A stretch of DNA of 64,000 bases from Amycolatopsis orientalis DSM 43388 (GTDB lineage Bacteria; Actinomycetota; Actinomycetes; Mycobacteriales; Pseudonocardiaceae), in assembly GCF_000411975.1 (NCBI RefSeq), contig NZ_ASXG01000021.1, forward strand, positions 1 through 64,000, written 5' to 3'. The position numbers were made by a program, and so were the translations under genes. The notes under the pieces are model-generated. The model made no database searches, was not told the origin of the DNA, and was given only the letters and a program-made list of their open reading frames with translations. Shown one piece after another: positions 33,993-42,440 of the stretch. Numbering within the stretch: the stretch's first letter is position 1; each line of letters begins with the position of its first letter.

Positions 33993-34027
33993 CGGCTCAG
34001 GGTAAAGCCCCTGGCTGGCGGCTCGCA

Positions 34028-34043
34028 CTGAAGAAATCCCCTA
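34028..34043. promoter_or_regulatory. shared motif upstream of iacA-like gene and kinase
   Basis: CTGAAGAAATCCCCTA lies in the divergent gap before the monooxygenase gene; a related CTGAAGAATTCCTAA occurs at 32524-32538 upstream of the flavin reductase. Two occurrences in front of two likely co-regulated units suggest a response-regulator site, but the match is short. Confidence 0.3.
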
Positions 34044-34128
34044 CGCCCGCTCAGGCACTACCAATTCCCGCACGGCGCCGAGGTTCGTACCGTCGGACCG
34101 ACCGCACCGGCATTCTCGAGGAGCAGCG

Positions 34129-35250
34129 ATGAGCGAAGTCACCATGGAGGAGGTGCTCGCCGAGCTCGCCCAGCGCAAGGACGAGTTCCAGCAGCGGCGC
34201 TACGTTCCGCGCGACTTCATCGACCGGCTCAAGCAGCTCGGCATCTACCGGGCCAGCACGCCGGCGAAGTTCGGCGGCAACCCGCTCCCGCCCGCCGAGT
34301 TCCTCCGCCTGATCGAGCGGATTTCCACTGTGGACGGTTCGACCGGCTGGGTCGCCAGCTTCGGCTCGTCGCTGATCTACCTCGCCGCGCTTCCGCTGGA
34401 CACGCAGGCCGAGCTGTACCAGGACGGTCCGGACGTCGCGTTCGCCGGCGGGCTCTTCCCGGTCCAGCCCGCCCCGGCGACCGAAACCGGCTTCCGCGTG
34501 GACGGCCGGTGGAAGTTCGCCAGCGGCTGCATGGGCGCGGACATCCTCGGCGTCGGCATCCCCGGCGACGAATCGACCGGCGGGAAACCGCGCACCGCGC
34601 TGCTGCGGCCCGAGCAGGTCGAAATCGTGCAGGACTGGGACGTCGTCGGCATGCGCGGCACCGGTTCGTTCGACCTGGTGGTGCGCGACGTCGAGGTTCC
34701 GCGCGAGTGGACCTTCATCCGCGGTGGCGCGCCCACGGTGGACGAACCGCTCTACCACTACCCGACAATCGCTTACGCCGCACAGGTTCTCGCCGTGGTC
34801 GGCGCGGGCGTCGCACGCGCTGCGCTCGACCACGCCCGGGAGGTCGGAGCGGGCTACACCGGCGTCACCGGGGCGCCGAGGCTCGCCGACCGCGGCTACT
34901 ACCGCACCGGGTACGCGGAAGCCGAGGCCGCGCTGCGGTCCGCCCGCGCCTGGTTCTACGAGGTCAGCCACGAGGTCTGGGACACCGTCGTTTCCGGCGC
35001 CGAGGCCAGCGACGAGCAGAACGCCCAGCTGCGGCTTTCGTCCGCGCACTTGGCGAAGACGGCGTCCGAGGTCGTCTCGAAGCTCGTCGAGATTTCCGGC
35101 ACCGCGCCGATCTACTCGACCCACCCGCTGCGTGGACTTCAGGGCGACGCACTGGTACCCAAGCAGCATGCGTTCCTGGGACCGGCCATCCACGACGCCG
35201 CCGGCGCGGTGCTGATGGGACAGCCGCCGACCAGCCCCGGATTCCGCTGA
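34129..35250 (+). CDS. iacA: acyl-CoA dehydrogenase-like flavin monooxygenase (IacA-like)
   Basis: 373 residues with the acyl-CoA dehydrogenase fold: helical N-domain 1-110, beta-barrel middle (FRVDGRWKFASGCMGAD, about 124-140) and C-terminal four-helix domain. The group D flavin monooxygenases (HsaA, HpaB relatives, IacA) share this fold and use reduced flavin from a reductase. GVIRGTGSFDLVV-like (GMRGTGSFDLVV) motif is typical. In iac clusters IacA carries out the first oxidation of indole-3-acetate. First gene of a tight rightward operon of six genes. Confidence 0.82.
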   Translation: MSEVTMEEVLAELAQRKDEFQQRRYVPRDFIDRLKQLGIYRASTPAKFGGNPLPPAEFLRLIERISTVDGSTGWVASFGSSLIYLAALPLDTQAELYQDGPDVAFAGGLFPVQPAPATETGFRVDGRWKFASGCMGADILGVGIPGDESTGGKPRTALLRPEQVEIVQDWDVVGMRGTGSFDLVVRDVEVPREWTFIRGGAPTVDEPLYHYPTIAYAAQVLAVVGAGVARAALDHAREVGAGYTGVTGAPRLADRGYYRTGYAEAEAALRSARAWFYEVSHEVWDTVVSGAEASDEQNAQLRLSSAHLAKTASEVVSKLVEISGTAPIYSTHPLRGLQGDALVPKQHAFLGPAIHDAAGAVLMGQPPTSPGFR

Positions 35251-35282
35251 CCAGCCACCACCACGACGAGGAGTCTCCGACC

Positions 35283-35663
35283 GTGAGCACGCAGCCCCTG
35301 CGGGTGCTTTTCTGCATCGGCATCAACCAGAACTTCTTCGACCTGCCCGCCGACGGCATCGCCATCGGCGACGTCTGGCAGGCGTTCGTGTCCATGATGG
35401 ACCAGCTGAAAGCGTTGCCGGGCATCACTTTCATCGGCGACATCGACGACGACTCGCACATGGTCGGGCCGTCCGACGGCTGGCCGTGGACCTGCTACAT
35501 CCTCGCCGACGCCGACAGCCAGGAAACCGTCAAGGCCGGGTGCAACCTGCTGCGCACCACGGAGGTCGGCAGCAATGGCGTCAAGCTGTGGCGCTTCGCC
35601 AAGATCGAAGCCCGGATCGGCCGTCCGCTGACCGTCCGCGAAGACGTCGAACTGCCCGACTGA
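35283..35663 (+). CDS. small iac-cluster protein of unknown function
   Basis: 126 residues, GTG start with GAGGAG about 11 nt upstream. Contains LFCIGINQNFFDLP, a predicted alpha/beta ferredoxin-like fold and two Trp-rich turns (GWPWTCYILAD). Located between the monooxygenase and Rieske genes, the position of the small conserved proteins IacB/IacI in proteobacterial clusters, but I cannot say which. No catalytic motif identified. Confidence 0.75.
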   Translation: MSTQPLRVLFCIGINQNFFDLPADGIAIGDVWQAFVSMMDQLKALPGITFIGDIDDDSHMVGPSDGWPWTCYILADADSQETVKAGCNLLRTTEVGSNGVKLWRFAKIEARIGRPLTVREDVELPD

Positions 35664-35675
35664 ACCGGAGACCTC

Positions 35676-36941
35676 ATGACTGAGACAGTGCCCGCCGATT
35701 TCGCCGAAAGCGACCGCGTCGCCGCCCGGCTCTACACCGACCCGGACATCTTCGAACGCGAGATGACGCAGATCTTCGAACGTTCGTGGGTGTGGGTCGC
35801 GCACGAAAGCGAATTGGCCCAGCCGGGGAACTTCAAGTCCACTTACGTCGGCCGCCAGCCGGTCATCGTGACGCGGGACCGCAAAGGCACGCTGCACACG
35901 ATGCTCAACCGCTGCCGCCACCGCGGCGCGAGCCTGTGCGAGAAGCCGAGCGGCAAGGTCAATGGCTTCACCTGCCCGTACCACGCTTGGAGCTACGGCC
36001 TCGACGGCAAGCTGCGCGGCATCCCTTACCCGGACGGCTATGAAGGCGTGCTGGAAAAGGGCGAACTGTCGCTGAAGAAGCTGCGCACCGAGTCGTACGG
36101 CGGCATGGTTTTCGCGACCTTCGTCGAGGACGGCGAATCGCTGGAGGACTTCCTCGGCGACGCGAAACTGTGGATCGACCGGTTCATGAAGCAGGGCGGC
36201 GGCTACCCGATCAAGGTGCTGGGCAAGCACCAGTTCAAGTTCCGCGGCAACTGGAAAATCCAGCTGGAAAACACCACCGACGGCTACCACTTCCCGATCG
36301 TGCACCGGTCGTGGATGGCGTCGGTGGACGCGGAAACGGCCGACATGATGTCGTTCATGACCGATCCGTCGGCGATCACGCACGCGCTCGGCAACGGCCA
36401 CAGTGTCATGCAGATGGTGCCGGAACACTCCGATTTGGACGTCGACGACGGCACCGAACCGCTGCAGGCCCGGTTCGACCACGTCGTGGCCGAGTTGTCG
36501 AAGACGCTCGACGAAGCCCAGGTGCGCAAGGTGGTCCGGGCCATGCACGGCACCGGGTTCAACCTGAACCTGTTCCCGAACGTCTCGATGTCCGCGGCGT
36601 TTTTCCGGGTGCTGCGGCCGATTTCGGTCAACGAAACCTTGATCGAACACGTCGCGATCGGCCCGGACGGACCGCCGGAACTGGACGTGGTCAACCGCGA
36701 ACGGCTGCGCATCCACGAACATTTCCAGGGCCCGTTCGGCTTCGGCACGCCGGACGACGCCGAGGGCTGGGACCGGGTGCAGCGCGGGGCGCACGGCGGT
36801 CCAGACCTGCCGATCCTGGTCAACCGCGGGCTGGCGCGGGAAAAGGCGAGCCCGGAAGGCTGGCCGACCTCGCACGTCACCGACGAAACCGGCATGCGCG
36901 CCGCGTACGCCCAGTGGAAGGAGATGATGGGCGATGACTGA
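35676..36941 (+). CDS. iacC: Rieske aromatic ring-hydroxylating dioxygenase, alpha subunit (IacC-like)
   Basis: 421 residues. Rieske 2Fe-2S ligands C80, H82, C100 and H103 (CRHRG...CPYHAW); mononuclear iron ligands D202, H205 and H210 in ENTTDGYHFPIVH. Together with the beta subunit and the reductase it forms a three-part dioxygenase acting on the oxidised indole ring. 12 bp after the previous gene and overlapping the beta subunit by 8 bp. Confidence 0.9.
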   Translation: MTETVPADFAESDRVAARLYTDPDIFEREMTQIFERSWVWVAHESELAQPGNFKSTYVGRQPVIVTRDRKGTLHTMLNRCRHRGASLCEKPSGKVNGFTCPYHAWSYGLDGKLRGIPYPDGYEGVLEKGELSLKKLRTESYGGMVFATFVEDGESLEDFLGDAKLWIDRFMKQGGGYPIKVLGKHQFKFRGNWKIQLENTTDGYHFPIVHRSWMASVDAETADMMSFMTDPSAITHALGNGHSVMQMVPEHSDLDVDDGTEPLQARFDHVVAELSKTLDEAQVRKVVRAMHGTGFNLNLFPNVSMSAAFFRVLRPISVNETLIEHVAIGPDGPPELDVVNRERLRIHEHFQGPFGFGTPDDAEGWDRVQRGAHGGPDLPILVNRGLAREKASPEGWPTSHVTDETGMRAAYAQWKEMMGDD

Positions 36942-37437
36942 AACCATCCCCACCACTGACCCCCGGGTCGCGCGTGCGGTCGACCTCGTCAACCGCGAAG
37001 CGGAATTGCTGGACCGCACCGAATACCACGAGTGGGAAAAGCTGTTCGCCGAGGATGGGATCTACGTCATCCCGATCGACCGGGAAACCGACGATTTCGC
37101 CGGCTCGCTGAACATGGTCTACGACGACGCGCGGATGCGGCAGATGCGCGTCGCGCGGATGACCGAGGGCTACGCGCTCGCCGCCGTCGATTCCGCTCGC
37201 ACGGTCCGCACCGTGTCCCGATTCGTGCCGGAAACCGTTACCGACGAAGAAGTCGTGCTGCGCTCGGCACAGATCCTGGTCGCGTACAAGCGCGGGAACC
37301 ACGACCTGTGGGCGGCAGATCTGGTGCACCGCATCCGGTTCTCCCCCGACGGTCCGGAAGGCGACCGGATCGCGCTGAAGGTCGTCCGGCTGGTCAACAG
37401 CGACGACGCCGTTCCGGCCGCGGGATTCCTGCTGTGA
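36934..37437 (+). CDS. iacD: ring-hydroxylating dioxygenase, beta subunit (IacD-like)
   Basis: 167 residues of the NTF2-like aromatic dioxygenase beta family: VDLVNREAELLDRTEYHEWEKLFAEDGIYVIPID then a cone of strands ending AGFLL. No metal site, as expected for a structural subunit. Overlaps the alpha subunit by 8 bp and the SDR start by 4 bp (GTGA). Confidence 0.9.
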   Translation: MTETIPTTDPRVARAVDLVNREAELLDRTEYHEWEKLFAEDGIYVIPIDRETDDFAGSLNMVYDDARMRQMRVARMTEGYALAAVDSARTVRTVSRFVPETVTDEEVVLRSAQILVAYKRGNHDLWAADLVHRIRFSPDGPEGDRIALKVVRLVNSDDAVPAAGFLL

Positions 37438-38177
37438 GCGCGCCCGCGGAACCGCACGTCGCGGTAGTCACCGGCGGCGCGAACGGGCTTGGCGAAGCGA
37501 TCGTGCGTCAGCTGCACGACGAGGGGTACCGCGTCGCGATCGTGGACGTCGACGGCGAAGCGGCCGAGAGGCTTGCCGCGGAACTGCGCAACTGCCGCGG
37601 TTACGCGGTCGACGTGCGGGACCGAGCGGCGCTGGCGCGGCTGAAGGACGACGTCGTCCGCGATTTCGGCAGCGTCCAGGTGCTGGTCAACAACGCGGCC
37701 CGCACGCAAGCGCGGCCGCTGATGGAGATCACGCCGGAAGACCTCGACGAGGTCCTCGCGGTCAACTTCACCGGCACGTTCACCGCCTGCCAGATTTTTG
37801 GCGCGTACTTCGCCGAACAGGGCTACGGGCGGATCGTGAACATGGCGTCGCTGGCCGGCCAGAACGGCGGCACCGCGACCGGCGGGCACTACGCGTCGTC
37901 CAAGGGCGCGATCATGTCCGCGACGAAGGTGTTCGCGCGGGAACTCGCGCCGCGCGGCGTCACCGTGAACGCCGTGTCGCCCGGGCCGCAGGACAGCCCG
38001 ATGGTGCGGTCGATCGTCGGCGAGGACAACCTCGAGGCCTTCACGAAGAACATCCCCGTCGGACGGCTCGGCGACCCGGCGTTCATCGCGCGGATGGTGT
38101 CGCTGCTCGCCTCGCCAGGCGCGGCCTCGGTCACCGGGGCCTGCTGGGACGCCAACGGCGGCCTTTACCTGCGCTGA
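37434..38177 (+). CDS. iacE: short-chain dehydrogenase/reductase (IacE-like)
   Basis: 247 residues. Cofactor loop TGGANGLG (about 13-20), NNAA (about 85), catalytic Ser in MASLAGQ and Tyr/Lys in HYASSKGA. The D in VAIVDVD after strand 2 indicates NAD(H) preference. IacE reduces or oxidises an oxindole intermediate in known clusters. GTG start overlapping the previous stop. Confidence 0.87.
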   Translation: MSAPAEPHVAVVTGGANGLGEAIVRQLHDEGYRVAIVDVDGEAAERLAAELRNCRGYAVDVRDRAALARLKDDVVRDFGSVQVLVNNAARTQARPLMEITPEDLDEVLAVNFTGTFTACQIFGAYFAEQGYGRIVNMASLAGQNGGTATGGHYASSKGAIMSATKVFARELAPRGVTVNAVSPGPQDSPMVRSIVGEDNLEAFTKNIPVGRLGDPAFIARMVSLLASPGAASVTGACWDANGGLYLR

Positions 38178-38198
38178 ACCGCTTGAAACGGAGAGCCG

Positions 38199-39155
38199 AT
38201 GCCGAACACCGTGGTCCGCGTGGCCGAGGTCGTCGAGGAAGCGCCCGGGATCCGGGCGCTTCGCCTCGTGCGCGCCGACGGCCTGCCGTTCGATCCGCAT
38301 CCCGCCGGCGCGCACGTCGACGTCACCGGCCCGACCGGGATCCTGCGTCAGTATTCGCTGTGCGGGCGGCCGGACGACACGTCGTCGCTGCTCATCGCGG
38401 TGAAACGGGAGCCGGGCTCGCGCGGCGGCTCCGAGGCGCTGCACACCGTCGCGGAGAACGACAAGCTCGAGATCGGCGAGTTCCGGAACCTGCTTTCGCT
38501 CGCTCCGGACGCTGATCGGCACGTGCTGATCGCGGGCGGCATCGGCATCACTCCGCTGCTGAGCCTGGCTTATCAGCTGCACGCGGACGGCGCGCAATTC
38601 GAACTGCACTACTTCGCGCGCAACCGGGACTCGGCGGCTTTTGTTTCACTGCTGGAAGAACACGCGGAATTCCGGGATCGGGTACTGCTGTATTTCGGCG
38701 TGCCGCGCGGTGCACAGCCCGCGGTGCTCACCGAGGTGGCGGCGGGGCTCGGTTCCTCCGCACACGTGTACACGTGCGGTCCGGAAGGGTTCATGGAGCA
38801 GGTCACCGGCGTGTTCGCGCCGGTGGTCGGCGAATCGCAGGTGCACGTCGAACATTTCACCGCGGCCGAGGTCGACCCGAGTGGCGACCGGGCGTTCACC
38901 GTCGAACTCGACACCGGCGAAGTGTTCGAGATCCCGGCCGACCGGTCGATCCTGTCGGTGCTGACCGAAAACGGGATCGAGGTGTTCAAATCGTGCGAGG
39001 AAGGCATCTGCGGTTCGTGCGTTTCCGGAGTGCTGGAGGGCACGCCGGAGCACCGCGACCAGTGCCTTTCGGCCAGTGACAAGGCTTCCGGCGACCAGAT
39101 GGCGCTGTGCGTGTCGCGGGCCCGTTCGGAAAAACTGGTGATCGAACTGTACTGA
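38199..39155 (+). CDS. iacF: PDR/VanB-type ferredoxin reductase (IacF-like)
   Basis: 318 residues: FMN-binding barrel (about 1-100, with RQYSLCGRP), NAD-binding domain (ADRHVLIAGGIGITPLLSLA about 106-125) and a C-terminal plant-type 2Fe-2S domain with C266, C271, C274 and C304. Electron transfer chain NADH to FMN to Fe-S to the Rieske oxygenase. Last gene of the operon; a strong hairpin follows 5 bp after its stop. Confidence 0.9.
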   Translation: MPNTVVRVAEVVEEAPGIRALRLVRADGLPFDPHPAGAHVDVTGPTGILRQYSLCGRPDDTSSLLIAVKREPGSRGGSEALHTVAENDKLEIGEFRNLLSLAPDADRHVLIAGGIGITPLLSLAYQLHADGAQFELHYFARNRDSAAFVSLLEEHAEFRDRVLLYFGVPRGAQPAVLTEVAAGLGSSAHVYTCGPEGFMEQVTGVFAPVVGESQVHVEHFTAAEVDPSGDRAFTVELDTGEVFEIPADRSILSVLTENGIEVFKSCEEGICGSCVSGVLEGTPEHRDQCLSASDKASGDQMALCVSRARSEKLVIELY

Positions 39156-39160
39156 GTCTT

Positions 39161-39193
39161 CCGCGGCCGGAATCCTCACGATTCCGGCCGCGG
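39161..39193 (+). terminator. strong hairpin terminator after iacF-like gene
   Basis: CCGCGGCCGGAAT and ATTCCGGCCGCGG form a perfect 13-bp stem with a 7-nt loop, starting 6 bp after the stop codon. No U tract follows, as is usual for actinomycete terminators. It separates the catabolic operon from the transporter. Confidence 0.85.
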
Positions 39194-39202
39194 CGTCGAT
39201 TA

Positions 39203-39225
39203 ATTGATAGATTTTGTTTATCAAT
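39203..39225. promoter_or_regulatory. AT-rich inverted repeat upstream of the transporter
   Basis: ATTGATA-N9-TATCAAT is a perfect 7-bp inverted repeat in an AT-rich patch (39195-39230) that stands out in this GC-rich DNA, about 110 bp before the MFS start. Likely a repressor site; XRE-cupin protein encoded downstream is one candidate binder. Confidence 0.55.
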
Positions 39226-39336
39226 CCGCCGTAAATCAGGCTTTGCCTCCTTCGTCACGTTTTCCCTAAACTGTGTCCACCATTTATCCCCACCGGACAC
39301 TCCGCGCAGTTGGCGCGAGAAGACGAAAGGCCGGCT

Positions 39337-40662
39337 ATGGCCAAGCGCGACGAAGCGCATTCTCCCGGCGTGCTGCGGCTCGGATTCGCCGCCGGCGTCG
39401 GCACTTCCCTGGAAATGTACGACTTCTCGATCTACGGCACCGCGGCGGCGCTGGTATTCGGATCGGTGTTCTTCAAAACCGGCAATGCCTGGTTCGGCAC
39501 CTTCATGAGCCTCGCGACCTTCGCCATCGGTTTCGTGATGGCCCCGCTCGGCGCGGCGCTTTTCGGCTGGCTCGGCGACCGGCGCGGCCGCCGGACCGCC
39601 CTGTACGCCGCGTTCCTGCTGATGGGCTTCGCGACGCTGGGCATGGGCGTGCTCCCGCCGTACGCGGTGCTCGGCATCGCCGCGCCGCTGCTGCTCGTCG
39701 GGCTGCGCCTGTTGCACGGCGCTGCCCGCGGCGGGGAAAGCGCCGGCGCGGCCGTATTCGCCGTCGAACACGCGCCGGAAAAACGACGCGGCCTCTACGG
39801 TTCCTTCGTCGCACTCGGCTCGCCGATCGGCGTCGTGCTGGCGAACCTGGCTTTCGCGTTGGTCCTCCTGCTGCCCAACGACGACGTCCTGAACTGGGGC
39901 TGGCGTCTCCCGTTCCTGGCCGGCGGCGTCGTGCTCGCGATCGGCATCTGGGTCCGCCGGGGCGTTTCGGAAAGCCCGGAATTCGAGAAAATGGCCGCCG
40001 CGGAAACTCGGGCGAAAAAGCCGCTCGCCGACGTCCTCCGTTCGAATTGGCGACGCCTGCTGCTGATCGCCGGCGCGAACCTCGGCCTCACCGCCAGCAC
40101 TTTCGCGCTCGTCACGTTCATGCTGTCCTACGCGACCGCGGCCGCTCCCGAAGGGCTCGGCCTCCCCCGCGCCCCGATCGTCACCATTTCGACGATCACC
40201 CTGCTCTGCCACGCCGCCGCGAACGTCGGATCCGCCTGGCTGTCCGACCGAATCGGCCGCAAACCGGTGATGCTGACCGGCTCGGCCCTGTCGATCGTCG
40301 CCGCGCTCGTGATGTTCCCGATCGCGTCGGCAGGCGCCATCAGCTCGGTTTTCCTCGCGCTGCTCTTGGGTTTCACCGCCACCGGGATCCTCTTCGGACC
40401 GATGTACACCTGGTTCGCCGAACTGTTCCCCCGGGAGCAGCGCCAGTCCGGCCTCGGCGTGGGCTACCACGTCGGCGCGGTGCTGGGCGGCGGCCTGTCG
40501 CCGATGATCGCCAACCGGATCGTGGCCGCGACCGGAGACGCGATCGCGGTCGGCTACTACCTGGCCGCGCTGCTCGTGCTGAGCCTGGTCTGCCTGCTCC
40601 TTCTCCCGGAAACCGCCCCCGCGCGCCGTGCCGCGAAACCGGCTGCCGAACTGGTCAGCTGA
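39337..40662 (+). CDS. MHS-family MFS transporter
   Basis: 441 residues with twelve predicted membrane segments. The opening GTSLEMYDFSIYGTAAALVF is the metabolite:H+ symporter (MHS) signature, and the loop GWLGDRRGRRTALY is the conserved cytoplasmic motif. MHS carriers import carboxylates such as shikimate, proline or aromatic acids, so uptake of the cluster substrate is likely. ATG 39337 has GAAAGG 6 nt upstream; an earlier start at 39310 lacks one. Confidence 0.9.
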   Translation: MAKRDEAHSPGVLRLGFAAGVGTSLEMYDFSIYGTAAALVFGSVFFKTGNAWFGTFMSLATFAIGFVMAPLGAALFGWLGDRRGRRTALYAAFLLMGFATLGMGVLPPYAVLGIAAPLLLVGLRLLHGAARGGESAGAAVFAVEHAPEKRRGLYGSFVALGSPIGVVLANLAFALVLLLPNDDVLNWGWRLPFLAGGVVLAIGIWVRRGVSESPEFEKMAAAETRAKKPLADVLRSNWRRLLLIAGANLGLTASTFALVTFMLSYATAAAPEGLGLPRAPIVTISTITLLCHAAANVGSAWLSDRIGRKPVMLTGSALSIVAALVMFPIASAGAISSVFLALLLGFTATGILFGPMYTWFAELFPREQRQSGLGVGYHVGAVLGGGLSPMIANRIVAATGDAIAVGYYLAALLVLSLVCLLLLPETAPARRAAKPAAELVS

Positions 40663-40669
40663 CGCGGAC

Positions 40670-40706
40670 GCGCCCCAGTCCCGCCGCTTCGGCGAGACTG
40701 GGGCGC
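40670..40706 (+). promoter_or_regulatory. 11-bp inverted repeat abutting the XRE-cupin start
   Basis: GCGCCCCAGTC (40670-40680) and GACTGGGGCGC (40696-40706) are perfect complements around a 15-nt loop that holds an inner GCCG/CGGC stem. The right arm ends exactly at the ATG and contains a GAGACT -10-like hexamer 7 nt before it. It may be a terminator for the transporter, an operator, or both. Confidence 0.6.
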
Positions 40707-41276
40707 ATGCGGGATATCGACGAAGTCCTGGACGCGGTCGGCCCCCGGCTGCGAGCCCTGCGCAACCGGCGCGGCATCACTTTGGCCGATCTGTCGGCGG
40801 AGACCGGCATCTCGGAAAGCACTCTGTCCCGGCTGGAAAACGGTCAGCGCCGAGCGAACCTGGAACTGCTGCTCCCGCTCTCCCGCGCCTACGACGTGCC
40901 GATCGACGACCTGGTGGGCGCGCCCCGGGCCGGCGACCCGCGGGTGCACCTGCGCCCGATCCACCAGCACGGGATGACCTACGTGCCGCTCACCCGCCGG
41001 CCGGGCGGGGTGCACGCGTACAAGATGCTGATCCCCGGCTGCCTCGCCGAACCCGCGCTGAAAACGCATAACGGTTACGAATGGTTGTACGTCCTCAATG
41101 GCCGTCTCCGGCTGATCGTGGGCGCGAAGGACCTGACCGTCCCGCCCGGCGAAGCCGCGGAGTTCGACACGACCGAACCGCATTGGCTCGGCTCGGCCGA
41201 CGGTGGCGCGGTCGAGCTGCTGATCCTCTTCGGACTGCAGGGCGAGCGGGTGCACGTGGCGCCGCGCGCACAGTGA
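40707..41276 (+). CDS. XRE-family regulator with cupin sensor domain
   Basis: 189 residues: HTH_3 domain 10-66 (LRALRNRRGITLADLSAETGISESTLSRLENG) and a C-terminal cupin (about 105-185, with KTHNGYEWLYVLNGRLRL and PPGEAAEFDTTEPHW). HTH-cupin proteins repress transport or catabolic genes and respond to a small ligand. Located 44 bp after the transporter; the start is probably leaderless and overlaps an inverted repeat, suggesting autoregulation. Confidence 0.9.
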   Translation: MRDIDEVLDAVGPRLRALRNRRGITLADLSAETGISESTLSRLENGQRRANLELLLPLSRAYDVPIDDLVGAPRAGDPRVHLRPIHQHGMTYVPLTRRPGGVHAYKMLIPGCLAEPALKTHNGYEWLYVLNGRLRLIVGAKDLTVPPGEAAEFDTTEPHWLGSADGGAVELLILFGLQGERVHVAPRAQ

Positions 41277-41348
41277 TTTCGGACATCGCGTAACACCGGC
41301 GGCGATTTGCGCGACCTGCTTGTGCACGTTCGATCACGAAAGGCTCGC

Positions 41349-41963
41349 ATGTCCGCCCCTGACTATCCTCCGCCGCCCGCGCCGTATCCGGCCCCGCCCG
41401 CCCCGCCGAAGAACGGTCTCGGCACCGCCGGGTTCGTGCTCGGACTGATCGGCCTGATTTTCTCGTTCATCCCGGTCGTCGGGCTGGTCGCGTGGCCGCT
41501 GGTGATCCTCGGGATCATCTTCTCCGCACTCGGCTTCGTCCGGACCCGTTCCGGAAAGGCCACGAACAAGGGCCTCTCGATCGCCGGTCTCGTGCTGTCG
41601 GTGATCGGCCTGGTGATCTGCATCGTGTGGCTCGCGACGGCCGCCAAGGTGGTCAACGACGTCAACAACGAGGCCAACCGCTCCGTGACGGTCCACTACG
41701 AGGTCACCGGCACCGCGAAGGACGCCTCGATCACCTACACCACCTTCGGCGACGGCAGCACGTCCACCAACCAGGAGCACCCGCAGGCCCTCCCGTGGTC
41801 GAAAGACATCTCCACGAAGGGCCTGTTCAAGGGCGGCAGCCTCATGGTGACCACCGGCACCGAGGGCGGAGAGGTGACCTGCAAGGTCATCGTGGACGGC
41901 AAGGAAGCCAAGACAGCGAAGGCGTCGGGCAACTTCGCGACCGCCTCGTGTGACGGTTTCTGA
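41349..41963 (+). CDS. DUF4190-type membrane-anchored protein
   Basis: 204 residues: Pro-rich cytoplasmic N-terminus (residues 5-22), two membrane helices (about 28-55 and 72-98) of the DUF4190 type with the conserved LGIIFSALGFVRTRSGKATNKGLSIAG linker, then an extracytoplasmic MmpS-like beta domain (about 110-200). ATG 41349 has GAAAGG upstream. Function unknown; envelope role inferred. Confidence 0.8.
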   Translation: MSAPDYPPPPAPYPAPPAPPKNGLGTAGFVLGLIGLIFSFIPVVGLVAWPLVILGIIFSALGFVRTRSGKATNKGLSIAGLVLSVIGLVICIVWLATAAKVVNDVNNEANRSVTVHYEVTGTAKDASITYTTFGDGSTSTNQEHPQALPWSKDISTKGLFKGGSLMVTTGTEGGEVTCKVIVDGKEAKTAKASGNFATASCDGF

Positions 41964-41977
41964 TCCCGAGACCGCCC

Positions 41978-42028
41978 GCTCGCGGCGGCGCACCCCGGAC
42001 TGAGGGAACGTCCGGCGCCGCCGCGAGC
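41978..42028 (+). terminator. strong hairpin terminator
   Basis: GCTCGCGGCGGCGC (41978-41991) pairs perfectly with GCGCCGCCGCGAGC (42015-42028); inside, CGGAC/GTCCG extend the stem around a short loop. It begins 15 bp after the DUF4190 gene. Confidence 0.8.
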
Positions 42029-42134
42029 ACCGCTGCTGGTACCACGAAATTGGCCGGAAACTGGATCTGGCTGGCACCAGATTGATCTCGGACAGTGAAG
42101 GGAAGCACTGAGCGAACCCACCAGCGAGGCAGTC

Positions 42135-42413
42135 ATGTCGGCCCAGATCCTCCCGCTGAACCACCGCGAGCGAGCCACTCTCACCGCCGTCGGCCTCGGC
42201 CGCGCCGAAATGACCTGCAGCTGCGAACCCGACCTCTACATCGACGGCGTCCCGTGCTGTGACCAGTTCACCGCCCACCGCCTCGCCCGATTCGCCCTGG
42301 TGGTCCCGCAGCGCGCGGGCCGACGCGGTGAACGCGTCCCGGCGCTCCTGACCGACGCCGGTCGAGCCGCGATCGATTTGCCCGCCGCCGACGTCCCGCG
42401 GTCCGCGGCCTAA
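42135..42413 (+). CDS. small Cys-containing hypothetical protein
   Basis: 92 residues with MTCSCEPDLYIDGVPCCDQF, four Cys in a short span that could bind metal or be redox active, and a basic C-terminal half. Not a family I can name. An ATCTGG/CCAGAT inverted repeat (42065-42082) lies upstream. Confidence 0.6.
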   Translation: MSAQILPLNHRERATLTAVGLGRAEMTCSCEPDLYIDGVPCCDQFTAHRLARFALVVPQRAGRRGERVPALLTDAGRAAIDLPAADVPRSAA

Positions 42414-42440
42414 CCACCGTGCTCGGCGACAACGGACGAT

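Noticed and set aside
29232-40662. Vanillate or steroid degradation instead of iac
   Set aside because: The VanB-type reductase and HsaA-like fold alone would allow it, but the Rieske alpha/beta pair, amidase, SnoaL-like protein and SDR together fit iac better; kept as an alternative only.
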